Origin: Echinometra lucunter
Lineage: Eukaryota; Echinodermata; Echinoidea; Camarodonta; Echinometridae
Direction: 5' to 3'
Assembly: GCA_029962745.1 (NCBI GenBank)
Contig: CM057162.1
Location: forward strand, 9,426,408 to 9,490,407
Length of the DNA stretch: 64,000 nt
Both the position numbers and the translations under genes were made by a program. Of this stretch, positions 1 through 12,147 are shown piece after piece. The notes below the pieces were generated by a model. That model was not told where the DNA came from and made no database searches. It saw nothing but the letters and a program-made list of their open reading frames with translations. Each line of letters opens with the position of its first letter. The stretch's first letter is position 1.

Positions 1-3000
1 GATTTGTCGCCAAAATTAACATTAATGTTCTTTATCAAGAGTCTACAAATTATTTTGGGTTGCTTGTAAAACACCCGTTCAGCCAGCGGAAAACCTGACT
101 CCATGTTTGGAGTCATTTGACCCCAAACCAGTTTATTTGTCTAAAATGTTATCGCTCAAAAGAGCGATATGAGTGTGTTGGCTGATAGAAGGAACTGGAT
201 TTTTTTTTTCAGACGTGTGTACACACAAACTGATAGAATATCTATGCTTCTTCAGTATTGCAAAGAAGATTACTAGAACTTAAAAGGATGAGGAGATGTT
301 TGTTAGTTGGTGATGAACCTATTCACACAGGATTAGCACTTAGATTTTTTTAAGGTAATGCAAAGACATTTCTAAAATTGTTAAGGTCGGTTGATAGGAA
401 GAAGACATAAGTCTACTTTCAACTTCTCGAGTACTTTGTAATTCCATGATGAAGCCATACATCAGAATTTTCCTCGAATTTATTCATTCATGAAAGGAAA
501 ATGATGAAAATAGTATAGTTTCCTTTCGTTTTCCTTTGCCACTCAGTGAATGGCCTACTCTTTAAAGAAGAAGTACCAAAGTGGATTTCATTTTTTTTTT
601 TTTTTTTTAAACAGATTATCATTTCGTCCCCACCTTTTCTTATGAAAATCAAGGATCCGCGCCTCCGAAACTGTTCTCATAATAGTCGCTGAACTTTTTC
701 AAGGCATTATCTTATCGGAGCATAGGGATTTTAAGAGAAGTATAACGCCCCAGCTAATTCACAGTTTAATGAAAATTCTTTGTGGATATCTCTTAATAGT
801 GAAATAAAATGTAGCTACATGATTGTAAACTATACTAGCCGACTCTGGTGTTCGCCGAGCAGTGGTGGCGATGATGCGAGTGAGGGGGCCGGAAACACCG
901 AAGGTCATTGCCGAAGTTCCCTGCCGAAGATCTGTTTCGAGAACAACAAATGGGATGATTGTTATTATGCGAGCGAGCTGAAGAAATAATATTAATAAAT
1001 AAATAACCGCAAAAATAATGAAAGTAACATTTATTTTGCCATGAAAATACATTCTAGATCTGTAAACTATTTAAGTGGTTGGCCTAAATTTGGTCAATTG
1101 ACTCAAAATATAAGAATTAAATGATTGTGCTTTAAAAATCGAGGAGGTCGATCCACCCGAAAAAAAAAAAATGGAGGGCGGACACGTCCCCTGCCCCCCC
1201 CCCCCCGGGCTCGCGGCCTATGTCGCCGAGTAAGGAACATTTTGCTTTCAAATCTTGCGAACGAGCAACAAAATTTTGAAATCTACCTGCTTCCGCATGC
1301 ACCTGTAGTATATAGCAATATGCGGCTAAATATTTGGTTGTTTCAACGGTCAGACTGATATACGGGACGACTGGTCACCCTGATGTCAACCTCATGAGCG
1401 TGTTGTCAGCCTTTCAGAGAATTGACAACACTAATATTGCCGGTCACATGGACTGTCGCTCTCGTGGGCTGTCGGGCTAATAATGGGCTATGTCCCATAA
1501 ATTAAACGGGATGAAGGTAAACTGTGCTCCATCATACCCAATCACTACAAAAGAACAAAAAGTATTGCAGTCACTTGTTGTTTCGGAAATTCAGACAAGT
1601 TTTCCGAGTGATCCCAAATTACGTTTGATACGCTATATTGCATGTCTTAATGGCCATTGATTATAATTATACGCCTTACTCTCCACTCCTTTACTGTACA
1701 GAAACTGAAATTTCATCTTTCCTGTCATTCTTGTCTGTAAGATGTTTTATGTACTAGTTTGCTGCAAAATATTTCATTTTAAATTAAAGACATTACTTAA
1801 AGCTTTGATTATCATGAACATTGTTCAATGCATTGTGACTGAAGGCTTGGGATGATCGCAAACGAACTTAATTTGAAAAGCAGTATAAATATGAGCAAAA
1901 CATTATTGGGGGAAAGGAAGAACGAGGACAGCGCAAATATTAAAAGCCGAATTATTTATTTATTTATGCTTCGAAAAATAGGGATAACATGAAGAGTTAG
2001 ATGATTCCCATTTCATAAAAAAAAATTGAGTTAAATGAAGTGGAAAATACCAATTCGAGCAGCAGACAACCATGTTATATTTAGGTCGTAGAGGGCGTTT
2101 CAAATTTATCATAAATAATATCCATATTAGCTCCAAACTGTGCGTATTCTGCCTTGTTTCTTTTGTACAAAAATCATCTGCATTAACCTTCCTATAGATA
2201 GATGAAGAATTTGCATCCCTAATGCTGTAAAATATATATATATTTTTTAAATAAAGTTTAAAAAGTAATAACCCCCTTCCCCTCTCCTGTTGAAAAATGC
2301 TTGAAAAGTGACTTTATGCCCATTTCATAATTTGGAAACAACGTCCATGGTATTATACATAACATTACCTTTCCAAAAAAGTATGTTTCCAAAAATCATC
2401 ACAAAATTGCATTTTAAGCCACTTTTTTTTGACCGGTTGACAACGGACTTTACTCTGCAATTTCAGCTGAAAACAACGATTACTGTGCCTTGAACATTTT
2501 GAATTCAATTGATAAACCGATACGCACTCATCTCGTGGCCTTGATCTTTCAAATAACCTAATATCATCTAGTATAGATTGATGTGAAAAGCATTCTAGGA
2601 AATTTGCAAAACCTTCGTCAGATGAATTTAACATTGTAAACGCCTTGGTCTGGTGCTAGTTATGACTTCAGATTTACCACCAAACAAACGTGTAAAGGCC
2701 TTTTTTACACCAAGAAATTGTTGGATTGGTCTTTATTTGAAGTACACCAATGTGTACTTTAGCACACAGAGCAATGAAGAGTAACTTTAATTTAAGTTAC
2801 AAGTTTAGATCAGTAGATCATGGCTTTTGATTCGCTAATGCCATGTCTTGGATTTCAACATTTAATTTGATAATGATGTTTCATTTTGTGTGTGTGTGTA
2901 TGTGGGAGGGGGGTTGTTGTTGGGAAATCTTTCACCATGAGATGTAATATCCAAGGTTTTGTACATACAAGGCTAGCTAGTGTCTAGCACAAAACGAAAC

Positions 3001-5147
3001 TAGACTGAGGCATCTGAAAAGGCTTATTGTGTGTCTTTACAACTAAAGACATATCGTGCATGTCTAAACTGAAAAGGTGCCAGGTTGCCTAAGGGTACGT
3101 GACTGAGTTAGTACAAAGTTCATGTTCTTTACATGCACGATCAGACCAAGTGAAAAGGAAAACACCAGCTAGCTCAGTCAACGTTCAATATGCATGTCAC
3201 TCCTATCCACACAGCGGCCTAGCTAACCCGAAATGACATTGTATCATCTGTTGGCGGTCTGATTTCGATCCTACTGGTGTGACTGGGTTCTTGACCTATC
3301 ACGCTCGAATCAGTTTAATTGTTATGCAGATAACTATTCAAAGAAGCCATCTAAGCATGTCGGATGATGTTAAGGAAATGATTTTTGTCAAAAACATGTA
3401 TATACTGAAGGATCGCATATTGTCCCGGCGCTGAAAAAAAGAGATAAATTCAGAAATATGGAACTTTGGACTCCCTCTCTTGCGCGGTACTTATTAATTT
3501 TCTTCTACTTGGTGGTTAATTTTTGGTTGAAAAATATAAATTTATCATATTATGGCACCTCATCCAGCCTTTAATCACGGCGGCTTGCTTTGCTCTTTTC
3601 TTTGCTCTTTCTTGCTCTTTACCTATGTTGCCCTCGAAACGCACAAATTACATTTGTGACTGCGAGACTAATCATACTCGAATTAATCGCTGGTCTGGAC
3701 CAGATCCGCTCTAAGACGAAAGAATGTTGAATTACTGAAGGGCGCGGGCCAAAATAGTTCGCTCTATTTTAGCGCTGCTTTTACGAGCACCTACAGGAGG
3801 GGACTAGTAGTGGACCAAAAATTACTGAAAAGAGCAGCACCAAAGTCTGTCCTGAAATTTCCCCATCGGCCAAAGTTCGCAGGTTTTTCAGGGCCCCGTG
3901 AATTTTCTAAGTGTTATATTGACCCACTTTCATTGCCTTATGCTTCTTGTAGTTGTGCATACTTTGATAATGAGTGAGCTCTTACGCTCTAACTATAAGA
4001 TGAAACCATCAGTTACACAGCACACCCCCGTATATATATTAGTACTATGACTGCAAGGAATCGAGCGGCAAGTTGACCTTAAAAAGTTGAATTTTCAGGA
4101 GATAATAGCCTGTGATCAATATTGCATACTTCCACTAAAAGAATGAAAGATGCCGATAATTAAAGAACATCACTCAAATCTTGAAAATATATTAACAAAC
4201 ACACCAAAACCTGTTCTCAGTATTTTTAAAAATCTTATATTTTTTTCGTTCACTCAGAAAATCTAGAAACAAAATTAATTCGGGCAGCAAGCATCCTTAT
4301 TCCAGCAGCGAGATGCCTAAATATCATATATGGGCAGCTAGGTTTCCGACTACACTCGAATTCTACCGGAAGATGTACATCATTATCATCTAGTGTTTTG
4401 TGGTGACGAATCTACGTTTAAAAGCTAATTATTTTTTGTCGATCACTCGATTCGCTCGCTCGCAGAAACAGAATGGTTTCGAACAGCAAACAAGGTGCTC
4501 AAACGAAGTCATATTCGGCAGAATAGGTGATCCAGATCTTATCGGTGTATAGTGTATTTTGATAGCCAAATAACACTTCTACCACGAAAAAGAGTTCCCC
4601 CGCTGGCTGCGCAGGCTCGTATAATATTGAGATACAGGATGGTTTCAGAGAGCAAACAAATTCGTCAAGTGAGGTGGCAAGATATAATTCAGATATCTTA
4701 AAGGCCTGTGTGCACTTTGTTGACGAATTATCACTAAATATGAAATGGAGTATATAACTTCCCCCTCTCTCTCTCTCTCTCTGCGCTCGCTTGTATAATA
4801 TTTATATGCAATATGGTTTTGGAAATCAAACCAAATCAAAATCAAATCAAACCATCGGCTGTTTGAAAGCAAACGAATTCGGCAAGCAAGGTAACAGATA
4901 TATAATTAAGATATCTCAGAGGCATATGGTATAGTTTGATGACAAATTATCACTGCTGCCATGAAAAAGAGTGTATAGCTTTCCTCGCTCGCTGCACATT
5001 TGGCAGAGAGGTGACCAAATATCATCATTTCTTATAGGCGTATATTTTGGCGACAAAGTGATAATTCTTTTGGCAGAGAGGTGACCAAATATCATCATTT
5101 CTTATAGGCGTATATTTTGGCGACAAAGTGATAATTCTTTCAAAAGT
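1..5147. repeat. Duplicated intergenic block, copy 1 (5' part)
   Basis: From its first base the window matches 49903 onward in the same orientation. Colinear matches: 1-283 with 49903-50182, 284-515 with 51079-51310, about 1700-1955 with 51325-51548, 1955-3205 with 51838-53088, 3210-5147 with 53824-56025. The two copies differ by scattered substitutions and by several insertions. No gene is recognised in this copy. 516-1700 is present only here and holds a poly-C tract near 1193 and nothing else recognisable. The CGCTCGCTCG-type dispersed repeat occupies about 4240-5140. Confidence 0.9.
4999..5138. repeat. 70-bp tandem duplication
   Basis: Two essentially identical 70-bp units beginning TTTGGCAGAGAGGTGACC, at 4999-5068 and 5069-5138. 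Copy 2 of the large duplication has a single unit at about 55939, so this tandem arose in copy 1 after the large duplication. Confidence 0.85.
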
Positions 5148-5180
5148 GGTAATTTTTGCAACCCCCCCCCCCTACCACCC

Positions 5181-5220
5181 GAAATATATATATATATATG
5201 GGTATATATATATATTGAAA

Positions 5221-5282
<62 letters not shown>

Positions 5283-5283
5283 T
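5181..5283. repeat. TA microsatellite
   Basis: Mostly uninterrupted TA dinucleotides with a GAAAG interruption. Further TA tracts occur at 5621-5690, 5934-5979, 43706-43750 and 48042-48092. Open frames of repeated Tyr-Ile across these tracts are artefacts. Confidence 0.95.
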
Positions 5284-5357
5284 GAAAGAAATTTAACAAA
5301 TGCAAACAACTTTGGCAACTCCCTTGTAAATAATAAACACTGAAAGAAATGAAAATG

Positions 5358-5620
5358 GGAGAATAATAATTGCGTAGCTCCCTCAATGTTCCCCAGAGCT
5401 GTCATCCAATTTGAATGAAGGGTTGAAAAAATGCCTCCGCCAGGAATCGAACCCGGGTCACTGGCTTAGAACGCCAATGCCTTACCACTAGACCACAGAG
5501 GCGGGCCAGCAGATAGGCGTGACCGAATCCAACCGACAGACAGATTTCCAACCCTTGATTCAAAATGCATGACAGCTCTGGGGAACATTGAGGGAGCTAC
5601 GCAATTATTATTCTTCTATG
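5358..5620 (-). mobile_element. tRNA-derived SINE (copy A) in an inverted arrangement
   Basis: A minus-strand tRNA-like head (5433-5502) with body toward 5358. The same body sequence (CAGCTCTGGGGAACATTGAG then GGAGCTACGCAATTATTATTCT) occurs again on the plus strand at about 5570-5620, so the unit is an inverted repeat with about 50-bp arms around the head. This looks like two SINE bodies head to head sharing one tRNA part. It is diverged from copies B and C. Confidence 0.65.
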
Positions 5621-5678
<58 letters not shown>

Positions 5679-5683
5679 TATAT

Positions 5684-5855
5684 TTGGAGTCGCCGAAACC
5701 ACCGGCCCGTCTCCGTGGTCTAGTGGTTAAGGCATTGGCGTTCATAGCCAAAGGCCCGGGTTCGATTCCCGGCGGAGACACTTTTTCAACCTTTGCAAAA
5801 ATTTCCAAAATGGTAGGACAGCTCTGGGGAACTTTGATTCATGCTACGCTATTAT
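5684..5855 (+). mobile_element. tRNA-derived SINE (copy B)
   Basis: The tRNA-like head at 5709-5779 has complete stems: acceptor GTCTCCG with CGGAGAC, anticodon stem TTGGC with GCCAA, T stem CCGGG with CCCGG and the box B GGTTCGATTCC. The loop would read anticodon UCA if taken at face value. A 3' body identical in type to copy C follows, ending near GATTCATGCTACGC. Intact A and B boxes could still drive RNA polymerase III, but the shared body marks it as a SINE. The D-arm resembles tRNA-Glu. Confidence 0.8.
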
Positions 5856-5929
5856 TCTCTCAATTGTCTCATAATTATGTATTGGTTTTCCATGAAAATT
5901 GCCAAAGCTGTTGTACATGTTACCTGATC

Positions 5930-5976
<47 letters not shown>

Positions 5977-5984
5977 TGCTACGG

Positions 5985-7428
5985 GACTGGAAATACTTGC
6001 CTTTAAATCTAGTGAGAGGGAGTACTGCTGCTTTCCTGGCAGTACCTGAAAAAGCAAGATCCACCCAACACAGTTGTTTATGTTAGTTGTGTTTATATCC
6101 ATCACGTAATATAAACATGTAAGGCACCCTCGTATTACACTATGCCTAAAACTATAGCTAGGCTACCAAATTCGAAACCCATCACTGGCTTCCTTCCAAA
6201 TACCCATTCAACGTTTTGTACTCATAGACCCAACCCTTTGTGGGACTGTTCGAACATTCACTGCTCCTCCTGTATTAACCCCTTGAACACTGAATTTTGC
6301 TATTCCCATAGACTTAGTACGGGGGCCACCCGGTTCCAGCAGCCAACAGGTTAATGGAACAGAAAAATAAATTGTAGCATGTTTTAATTCAGTCATTGCA
6401 TTCGCTGATCACCTGATTCTTGGATACATCAACTATATTCTGATACAATTCCTATGGTTTTCAAGTTGAAAATGAATGAATAATTTGCTAAATCATTAAT
6501 TTTCGATTACAGTAATCCGATTTGATCAAACCTAAACTAACCCAGGCTTATTGAGACAAAGGCTATTGTATGAATCCGGACAGGTGTAGTTTTGCATGGG
6601 TACTTACACATGTTACAGGTCATGGGCTTGAACCCATGACCTTTGCGCCTTAATACAGCAAGTGTTTGAGTTACTCCAGTAAGTTGACCACCGCCCGTCA
6701 TGTCCGTTAGGCCTCACCATGGGCGTTGGGAAGCAGTTACGTGTACAAGGCAGTGTATTCTTCACATTTTGAAGACAAACTTGAAATTTGTTTCTGTAAA
6801 AGTGAGTTTGCTACTATGTATGTTAAAGGATAATGGCACCGAGGCATCAGTGCGCTTTTAGTGAATGCAGATGAAGAAGAAAGAGTAAACAGTGATAGTT
6901 TGACGAAAATCACACAAGCTGTTCAAGAGTTGTGAATTTTGAAGGTTTAGGTAAATCCCTATCATGGGGATCCTTAAATTGGCAACTTTGCCAGCATCTG
7001 TAATATCATCGTGGACTACTTTCTATTCACTTTGTACATAATTAAAAAAAAAAAAAAATGATTCATGAGAACTTTTAAGCCAGGAATCAACATAATTCTT
7101 TGCAAAATATTTGCAAAATTGATATCAATGTCATACTCTGCTCAAACATTAAATTGAACAAAAATTCTACTTTTTTTTTTTTCTTTGAAAATGGGTAAAT
7201 GTAAAATTATGTGTACAAATTGAATGGAAAGTTGCCCACAGTGACATCACATATGCTGGTGGAGTTGGCAACTTAAAAGACCCCCGTGAAAACGATTAAC
7301 TAAAACTTTCAAATTCACAACTCTTGAACAGATTGTCCGATTTTGTTCAACTTCCTCTGTTTACTCTTTCCTGTTCACCCTCTCTAAAAGCACACTAACT
7401 TGAATACCTGGATTGAGTTCTCCTTTAA
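5985..7428. repeat. Duplicated intergenic block, copy 1 (3' part)
   Basis: Colinear with 61077-61225 plus 62736-64000. The shared sequence includes GCTACGGGACTGGAAAT, a stretch containing CATCACTGGCTTCCTTCC, and the TTAA-flanked element at its end. Between the two parts of copy 1 lie the SINEs and TA tracts (5148-5984), whose place in copy 2 is taken by a foldback element. A 106-codon or smaller frame here is not conserved between copies in any persuasive way. Confidence 0.88.
6827..7424. mobile_element. TTAA-flanked inverted-repeat element (copy 1)
   Basis: A 598-bp element flanked by TTAA at 6823-6826 and 7425-7428, with termini AGGATAATGG and, inverted, AGGAGAACTC. The inverted arms extend about 190 bp, for example AAAGAGTAAACAG and GTTCAAGAGTTGTGAATTT on the left mirrored on the right. 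A TTAA target is used by piggyBac and Kolobok-type elements. No transposase is present. Confidence 0.78.
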
Positions 7429-8360
7429 CGTCGGGAGTTAGACTATGGCTAAGGTCGAAAGCTAACTGTTTTGCGCCACATCACTTTTTCTAATTTGAAT
7501 AATACTGAGCAGGTATACACATAAAAAGTCACGCTGCAATATCAGATTTCATGAATGAAAATTATCAGTATTCAAACTTTACATTTTCTGTATTGCTAAT
7601 CTATTTTAATCATACTAGTTCATAGTCAAGGCAAATGTCTGAAACGAATTCACTACTTCAGTGTATAATTAACCAAATTTATTTCCATTTAAAAATTCTA
7701 GGAAAGTGTTACATAGACATGTACATGATAGTTCATAATAAAATAGGTGTTGCACACAATACATAGAACATGACTATGAAATATAATCCATCAAAAAGGG
7801 CAATCTTGCACTCTGATTAATGAAAAGCCATGTCAGGTCAATTGAACCATACAATGAATCATGGATAAGCAGCAATCAAGTAATCTAGATATGAATGCTT
7901 ATTACCTGAATGAGGCATTTTGGAGACAAGATATAAGCGCGTATTTTATCTGTCTAATTGATTCACTCAACACAAAATACGTCACAATGGTTCAGCCAGG
8001 GCTCAGCTGCATGACTAGGGAAATAATATTCATATTCCCCTCCTCCGCAAAATTTGTCATTTTCCTATTGCGCTTGTGTACTAAATTATCGGTCCATAAT
8101 ATCCATATTCCTCCTTTCTTGTATAAGTGCGCATTTAGCAAAGTGCAAACGCGCAGTATTGTGTACGCCATAGAGGTTTAAAAAAAGTGGAAACGCGAGG
8201 TAACCATTTACGTCGCAATCGCTTAGCCAGGATTACATACCTGCCTGAATAAGCTGAAATCAGGGGGACGGACAGGCAATTAGTAGACATGTTTGTCATT
8301 GCTACAAAATGATAGGCTTGAATTATGCATAATCCTATAGCTGTAGGTAATAATAATTAT
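7429..8360. other. Non-coding stretch, nothing recognised
   Basis: AT-rich sequence right of the duplicated block. A 106-codon plus-strand frame (7861-8181) has no recognisable domain, signal peptide or splice context and is not annotated. Confidence 0.5.
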
Positions 8361-8496
8361 ATTGACTGGCTCTACGTTCGGGGAATATCGAAAATGTTGC
8401 CCTTAAAAGATCCATATTGCCCTCGTCTTCGACTCGGGACAATATGATTCATTTTGCGGGGCAACATTTTCGATATTCCCCTCAAGGCCAGTCAAT
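8361..8496. mobile_element. Inverted-repeat MITE-like element
   Basis: Arms ATTGACTGGC ... GGGGAATATCGAAAATGTTG and the inverted CAACATTTTCGATATTCCCC ... GCCAGTCAAT enclose a centre with GATCCATATTGCCCTCG. Arms are about 42 bp. Flanks are AT-rich and the target duplication cannot be fixed. Confidence 0.7.
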
Positions 8497-11029
8497 ATAA
8501 TATAAATATCTCATTATTGGAACATTGGGCGAACAAGAAAATTATGGGGGTGAACAGGAACATTATGGGGAATTTACAAAAATATTACAAAATGTTGTAT
8601 TCAGTGGCCTTGAAAAAAAATGTTCATTTATGAGGGAGACGGGGAAAAGTTTTAAGCACATGTATTGTTTTAAAGAAAATCCTGAAAGATATATCAAAAA
8701 GAAGTTGGATGCAACTTGGAACAGATCATGTGTTTGTTGATTCGAATTAAGTTACAAAATGTATTAGGTTTTCAGAGAAAACAATTCTAACAATTTTAAA
8801 ATTGACATCTTCGCTGGGAGAAAATACAATGCCGTTTACATACGATAGCACGAAGGACTTACATAATTGCATAAAAATAAAAGCAAATATGTACGTTCTA
8901 ATATTACTCAAGGTTATTTTTTTGGAAATACCATCCGAGAGTCTTTAAATGTGAGAGAAAAACACATCTCAAAGATCAGGTGATTCTCACATTTCAATTT
9001 TTATTTTTAATTTTCAAGTATACATGGTCATGATGCATAGAGTGAGCCAGAGCATTATTTTTTATTGCCCATACAGAAGCAGAACTCTTGCATATGCCTT
9101 GATGATAGTAGCCTTGTGATTGTTAAAGACATATTTGAAATTGTCAAACGTTTCCAATTTCTCAAGAATCCTTTTAAAATAACTGACTATGACTTGTTAC
9201 ATATTTGTACGTAAAGCAAATTCGAGAGTAATACCCAGCAAAAATGTAATATATGTATATACACATTGTTACTTGTATTCCTTTTATAAACCACGCGTAT
9301 TGTAAATGCATACATACAATTCAAAACATTAGAAACTTCCACCAAATTACATTGTAATAAAGAATAGACTATCTACAAAATGCATGACTTGATTCACCTT
9401 TTTTGCCATGTAGTGTGTTTCCTTTTCTGCTCATCCGAAACTTAAAGCAAAGAGAAAATGATTACATTCATAATCCTGTTTACAACGCTAAAATTGCTTA
9501 TCAAAATGTCATCATGAGACACGAAGTCTTTGTCTCTAAAGACATATCAGTAATATAGCCCACTTTAGGTGTTATTTACATAAGATCTATTGCAAGATGA
9601 TAGCAATATTGGCTATGTACGAAAGTGCATTGCAAAAGGTGTTTAACATGTAAAAGCCATTTGCAAGATGTCCTTATAACGATAGAATTGGTAATACCAA
9701 AGACAGTCAACCGTTCACACTAATTACCTACCTGGTAAAACAACCGCACTCAGTGCACGCTTATACTGAAGTTTTTTTTTCTTCCATAATTGAAAAAGAA
9801 AGAAAGAAATTGTACTGCTTATGTTGAAGAAGTCCACCCAATTTCGATTACAAATATGCAGTAATTTGTGAACCACTTGCATACTGTATTTATCTCTGAA
9901 CAGGCGGTTGTTCTGTCATGATGTCTCCATGTTAAATAAACAGTGAACAGATAGTTTAATTCAGCCTACAATTCCAAAACTAGTCAAACATCATATATTA
10001 TTTTTTTTATATATAAAACAAGCAAATAAACAAAGAGAAAAAAGAAATTATAACATAAAAACGAAAGACCCCTTACTGTTTACAAAAAATGCTCACAACT
10101 GATAACTGAATCCTAACATCCTTGAAAATGTTAGAAAACAGTGATTGCATTCATTTATGATACATGAGTTTAAAGCAGTACACTATTAAAACGATATGCT
10201 TATATGAAAAATATTATCATACAGAAGTAAAGTTTAATAGATGATTACCCAACAAGTGCACCATTATATACAGAGTACATTTTAGATAAGAGATACATGC
10301 TTCATAACTGACAACCATGGGTTAATGAAATTCTGAGAATGGAAACCATTGCAGTTTTAGACGAGTCGTTTCGTTGTATAGATTTTAAAAAAACTCACAG
10401 CAGAAAAATTGCTATTACCACATACTAATCCGTATTCACATTCAAAAGTATTCAGAAGTGATATGTGGTGACTCTAGCAATCTTAGACATAATTACATAC
10501 ACATGACATACGAGAGATATAATGAATTCCCAAGTGGAGAATATCATGCTACACAGCTAGAGAGCAACTGTACAGAGAATTACAATCTTGTACAGAAAAC
10601 AGTACGCCAATACAAAAGTTTTAATTTTGTTGCGGTCAATGCTTCGGTTATGGAAGTTTAGAGAGATCTTTCCAGAAAGGGATACAATTATTACGCTCTG
10701 ATAATTACATAGGCACATCACAATCACAACTGAAATTTGCAGAAGAAAGGTTAAATTATAATGGGTTTAAGGGTGGAGAGTACTAGGTGGGGAATCCTGA
10801 TGATCATACATTCTTCTCCTACCGTATATTTCATATAGCTTATCTTTGTTACGCATCAATATCTGAAAATCCAACATCCAGTATTTCTCGATTCCATTAA
10901 CATGATTAACTAATCATTTTGCAGCTGCGGCTTCATGCAGTACTTCTCTTACATAATCTTAACTCTAAACTCTTAAAGGGACCTTTTCTATCATTAGCCT
11001 CCAGATTTAAAGTCTATAGTGGCCCTGAA
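8497..11029. other. Non-coding stretch downstream of the receptor gene
   Basis: AT-rich with no gene recognised on either strand. Small open frames at 8525-8740 and 10458-10661 lack any family signal. The 3' end of the receptor transcript probably lies in or near this stretch, but no clear AATAAA on the minus strand was seen close to the stop codon. Confidence 0.5.
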
Positions 11030-11458
11030 GTACGCTCGACAACAGGTCATGTGCGACGTGAATTTCACATCCCGGGTCATGAATTTCGCATCCCAGGTCA
11101 TGAATTTCGCATCCCAGGTCATGAATTTCGCATCCCAGGTCATGAAATTTGCATTACGGATCATGAATTTTGCATTCCAGGTCATGAATTTCGCATTCAA
11201 GGTCATGAATTTTGCATCCCGGGTCCTGAAATTCGCATTACGGGTCATGAATTTTGCATCCCAAGTCATGAAATTTGCATCCCAGGTCATGAATTTCGCA
11301 TCCCAGCTCATGAATTTCGTATCCCGGGTCCTGAACTTCGCGCAACGGATCATGAATTTCGCGACTGGGACGCAAATTTCGCTTCACGGGCCGCGAATTT
11401 CGTGAACGGGGCGCAAAGTTGGCCATGAAATTCACGTCGCACATAACATGTTGCGTAC
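11030..11458. mobile_element. Inverted-repeat element enclosing a 21-bp minisatellite
   Basis: Ends are GTACGC ... ATGTGCGACGTGAATTTCA at the left and, inverted, TGAAATTCACGTCGCACAT ... GCGTAC at the right. The whole interior is a tandem array. The right end is about 50 bp from the receptor stop codon. Confidence 0.72.
11045..11405. repeat. 21-bp minisatellite, about 16-17 units
   Basis: Unit GTCATGAATTTCGCATCCCAG with variants (GCATTACGG, GCATTCCAG). The period of 21 is a multiple of three, so all six frames can stay open. The repeated HEFRIPG and similar translations are by-products. Confidence 0.92.
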
Positions 11459-11506
11459 CATAAAAGTCCCTTGGTCTGTGCAGTTCATACTCAACAGCAG
11501 GGATAT

Positions 11507-12147
11507 CTAAACCGGCGATTCGGAAGGATCATGAATGGTGTTGGGTATGAACTGTGTATGCTCACTTGGCAAGTTAGATACTTCGTCAACCTTCTCCGGC
11601 AATATCCCTGTAGGTTCCTGGTCTTTAGATGTTCCATCGCCCTCTACAGAGGTCTTATCGTTTTTATCTTCTCTAGATGTCACCACGTACTCAGTAGAAG
11701 CTGGGTTGACTTTAATAGCTTCATCTTTGTTAGACGTCTCCACAATCTCCGCAGCGGTCTGATTAACTTCGGACTTACCATCGGCAGATATATCCCCCGA
11801 CTCCGTCTCGCCTAGCTTATCGAATACAGATCTGGATCTTTCGAGCAGCATGGTTTCCTCAGCAAGTTCGAAAAATCCAGCCTTGAAAAGGTTGTCATTC
11901 TCTTGTACCCTGGGGATAAGCTTGTCCGGGGACATGAATCCCGTAATTGTAAATTTGTTGATTTTTTCCAACCAGTTTCTCATCCACTTAGCCACAAGCA
12001 TTACGAATGTTGCTCTTGTCTGATCATCCTGAACTTTCCCTGTATTCAGTTTAAGATGTTTACAGAGCCCTTCAATTTCATGACCCTCCAGACTGTTGCA
12101 GATGTTTTCCACTACTTGGGAACAGATTTCCGTTGTACGAAGTCGTC
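11507..12147 (-). CDS. Exon 13: death-fold-like module 8, acidic tail and stop
   Basis: Terminal coding exon, residues 895-1107 and stop. The first 100 residues are helical and resemble the other modules: EICSQVVENICNSLEGHEIEGLCKHLKL, FVMLVAKWMRNWLEKI (tryptophan helix), then FMSPDKLIPRV and AGFFELAEETMLLE. From about residue 1005 to the end the chain is low-complexity and rich in Glu, Asp, Ser and Thr, predicted to be disordered. No death-effector protease, kinase or TIR domain follows, so signalling would depend on recruited adaptors. Acceptor TTTGACAG, phase 1. The stop lies only about 50 bp from an inverted-repeat element with a 21-bp minisatellite that the 3' untranslated region may include. 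Confidence 0.78.

Noticed and set aside
759..1358. Overlapping short frames in the copy-1-only segment
   Set aside because: No codon-level or family support, and the segment is absent from copy 2.
5128..5405. Open frames of repeated Tyr-Ile on both strands
   Set aside because: They are translations of TA microsatellites and have no other content.
5709..5779. A functional tRNA gene
   Set aside because: All stems pair, but the same head with the same 3' body occurs at 32590-32757 and, in diverged form, at 5433-5502. This marks it as a SINE.
6142..6354. A conserved short protein shared with 62608-62970
   Set aside because: The similarity is that of the whole duplicated block, not of the frame. 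Differences include frame-breaking changes.
10919..11428. A 169-codon plus-strand protein of HEFRIPG repeats
   Set aside because: The 21-bp minisatellite keeps several frames open on both strands. There is no flanking gene structure.
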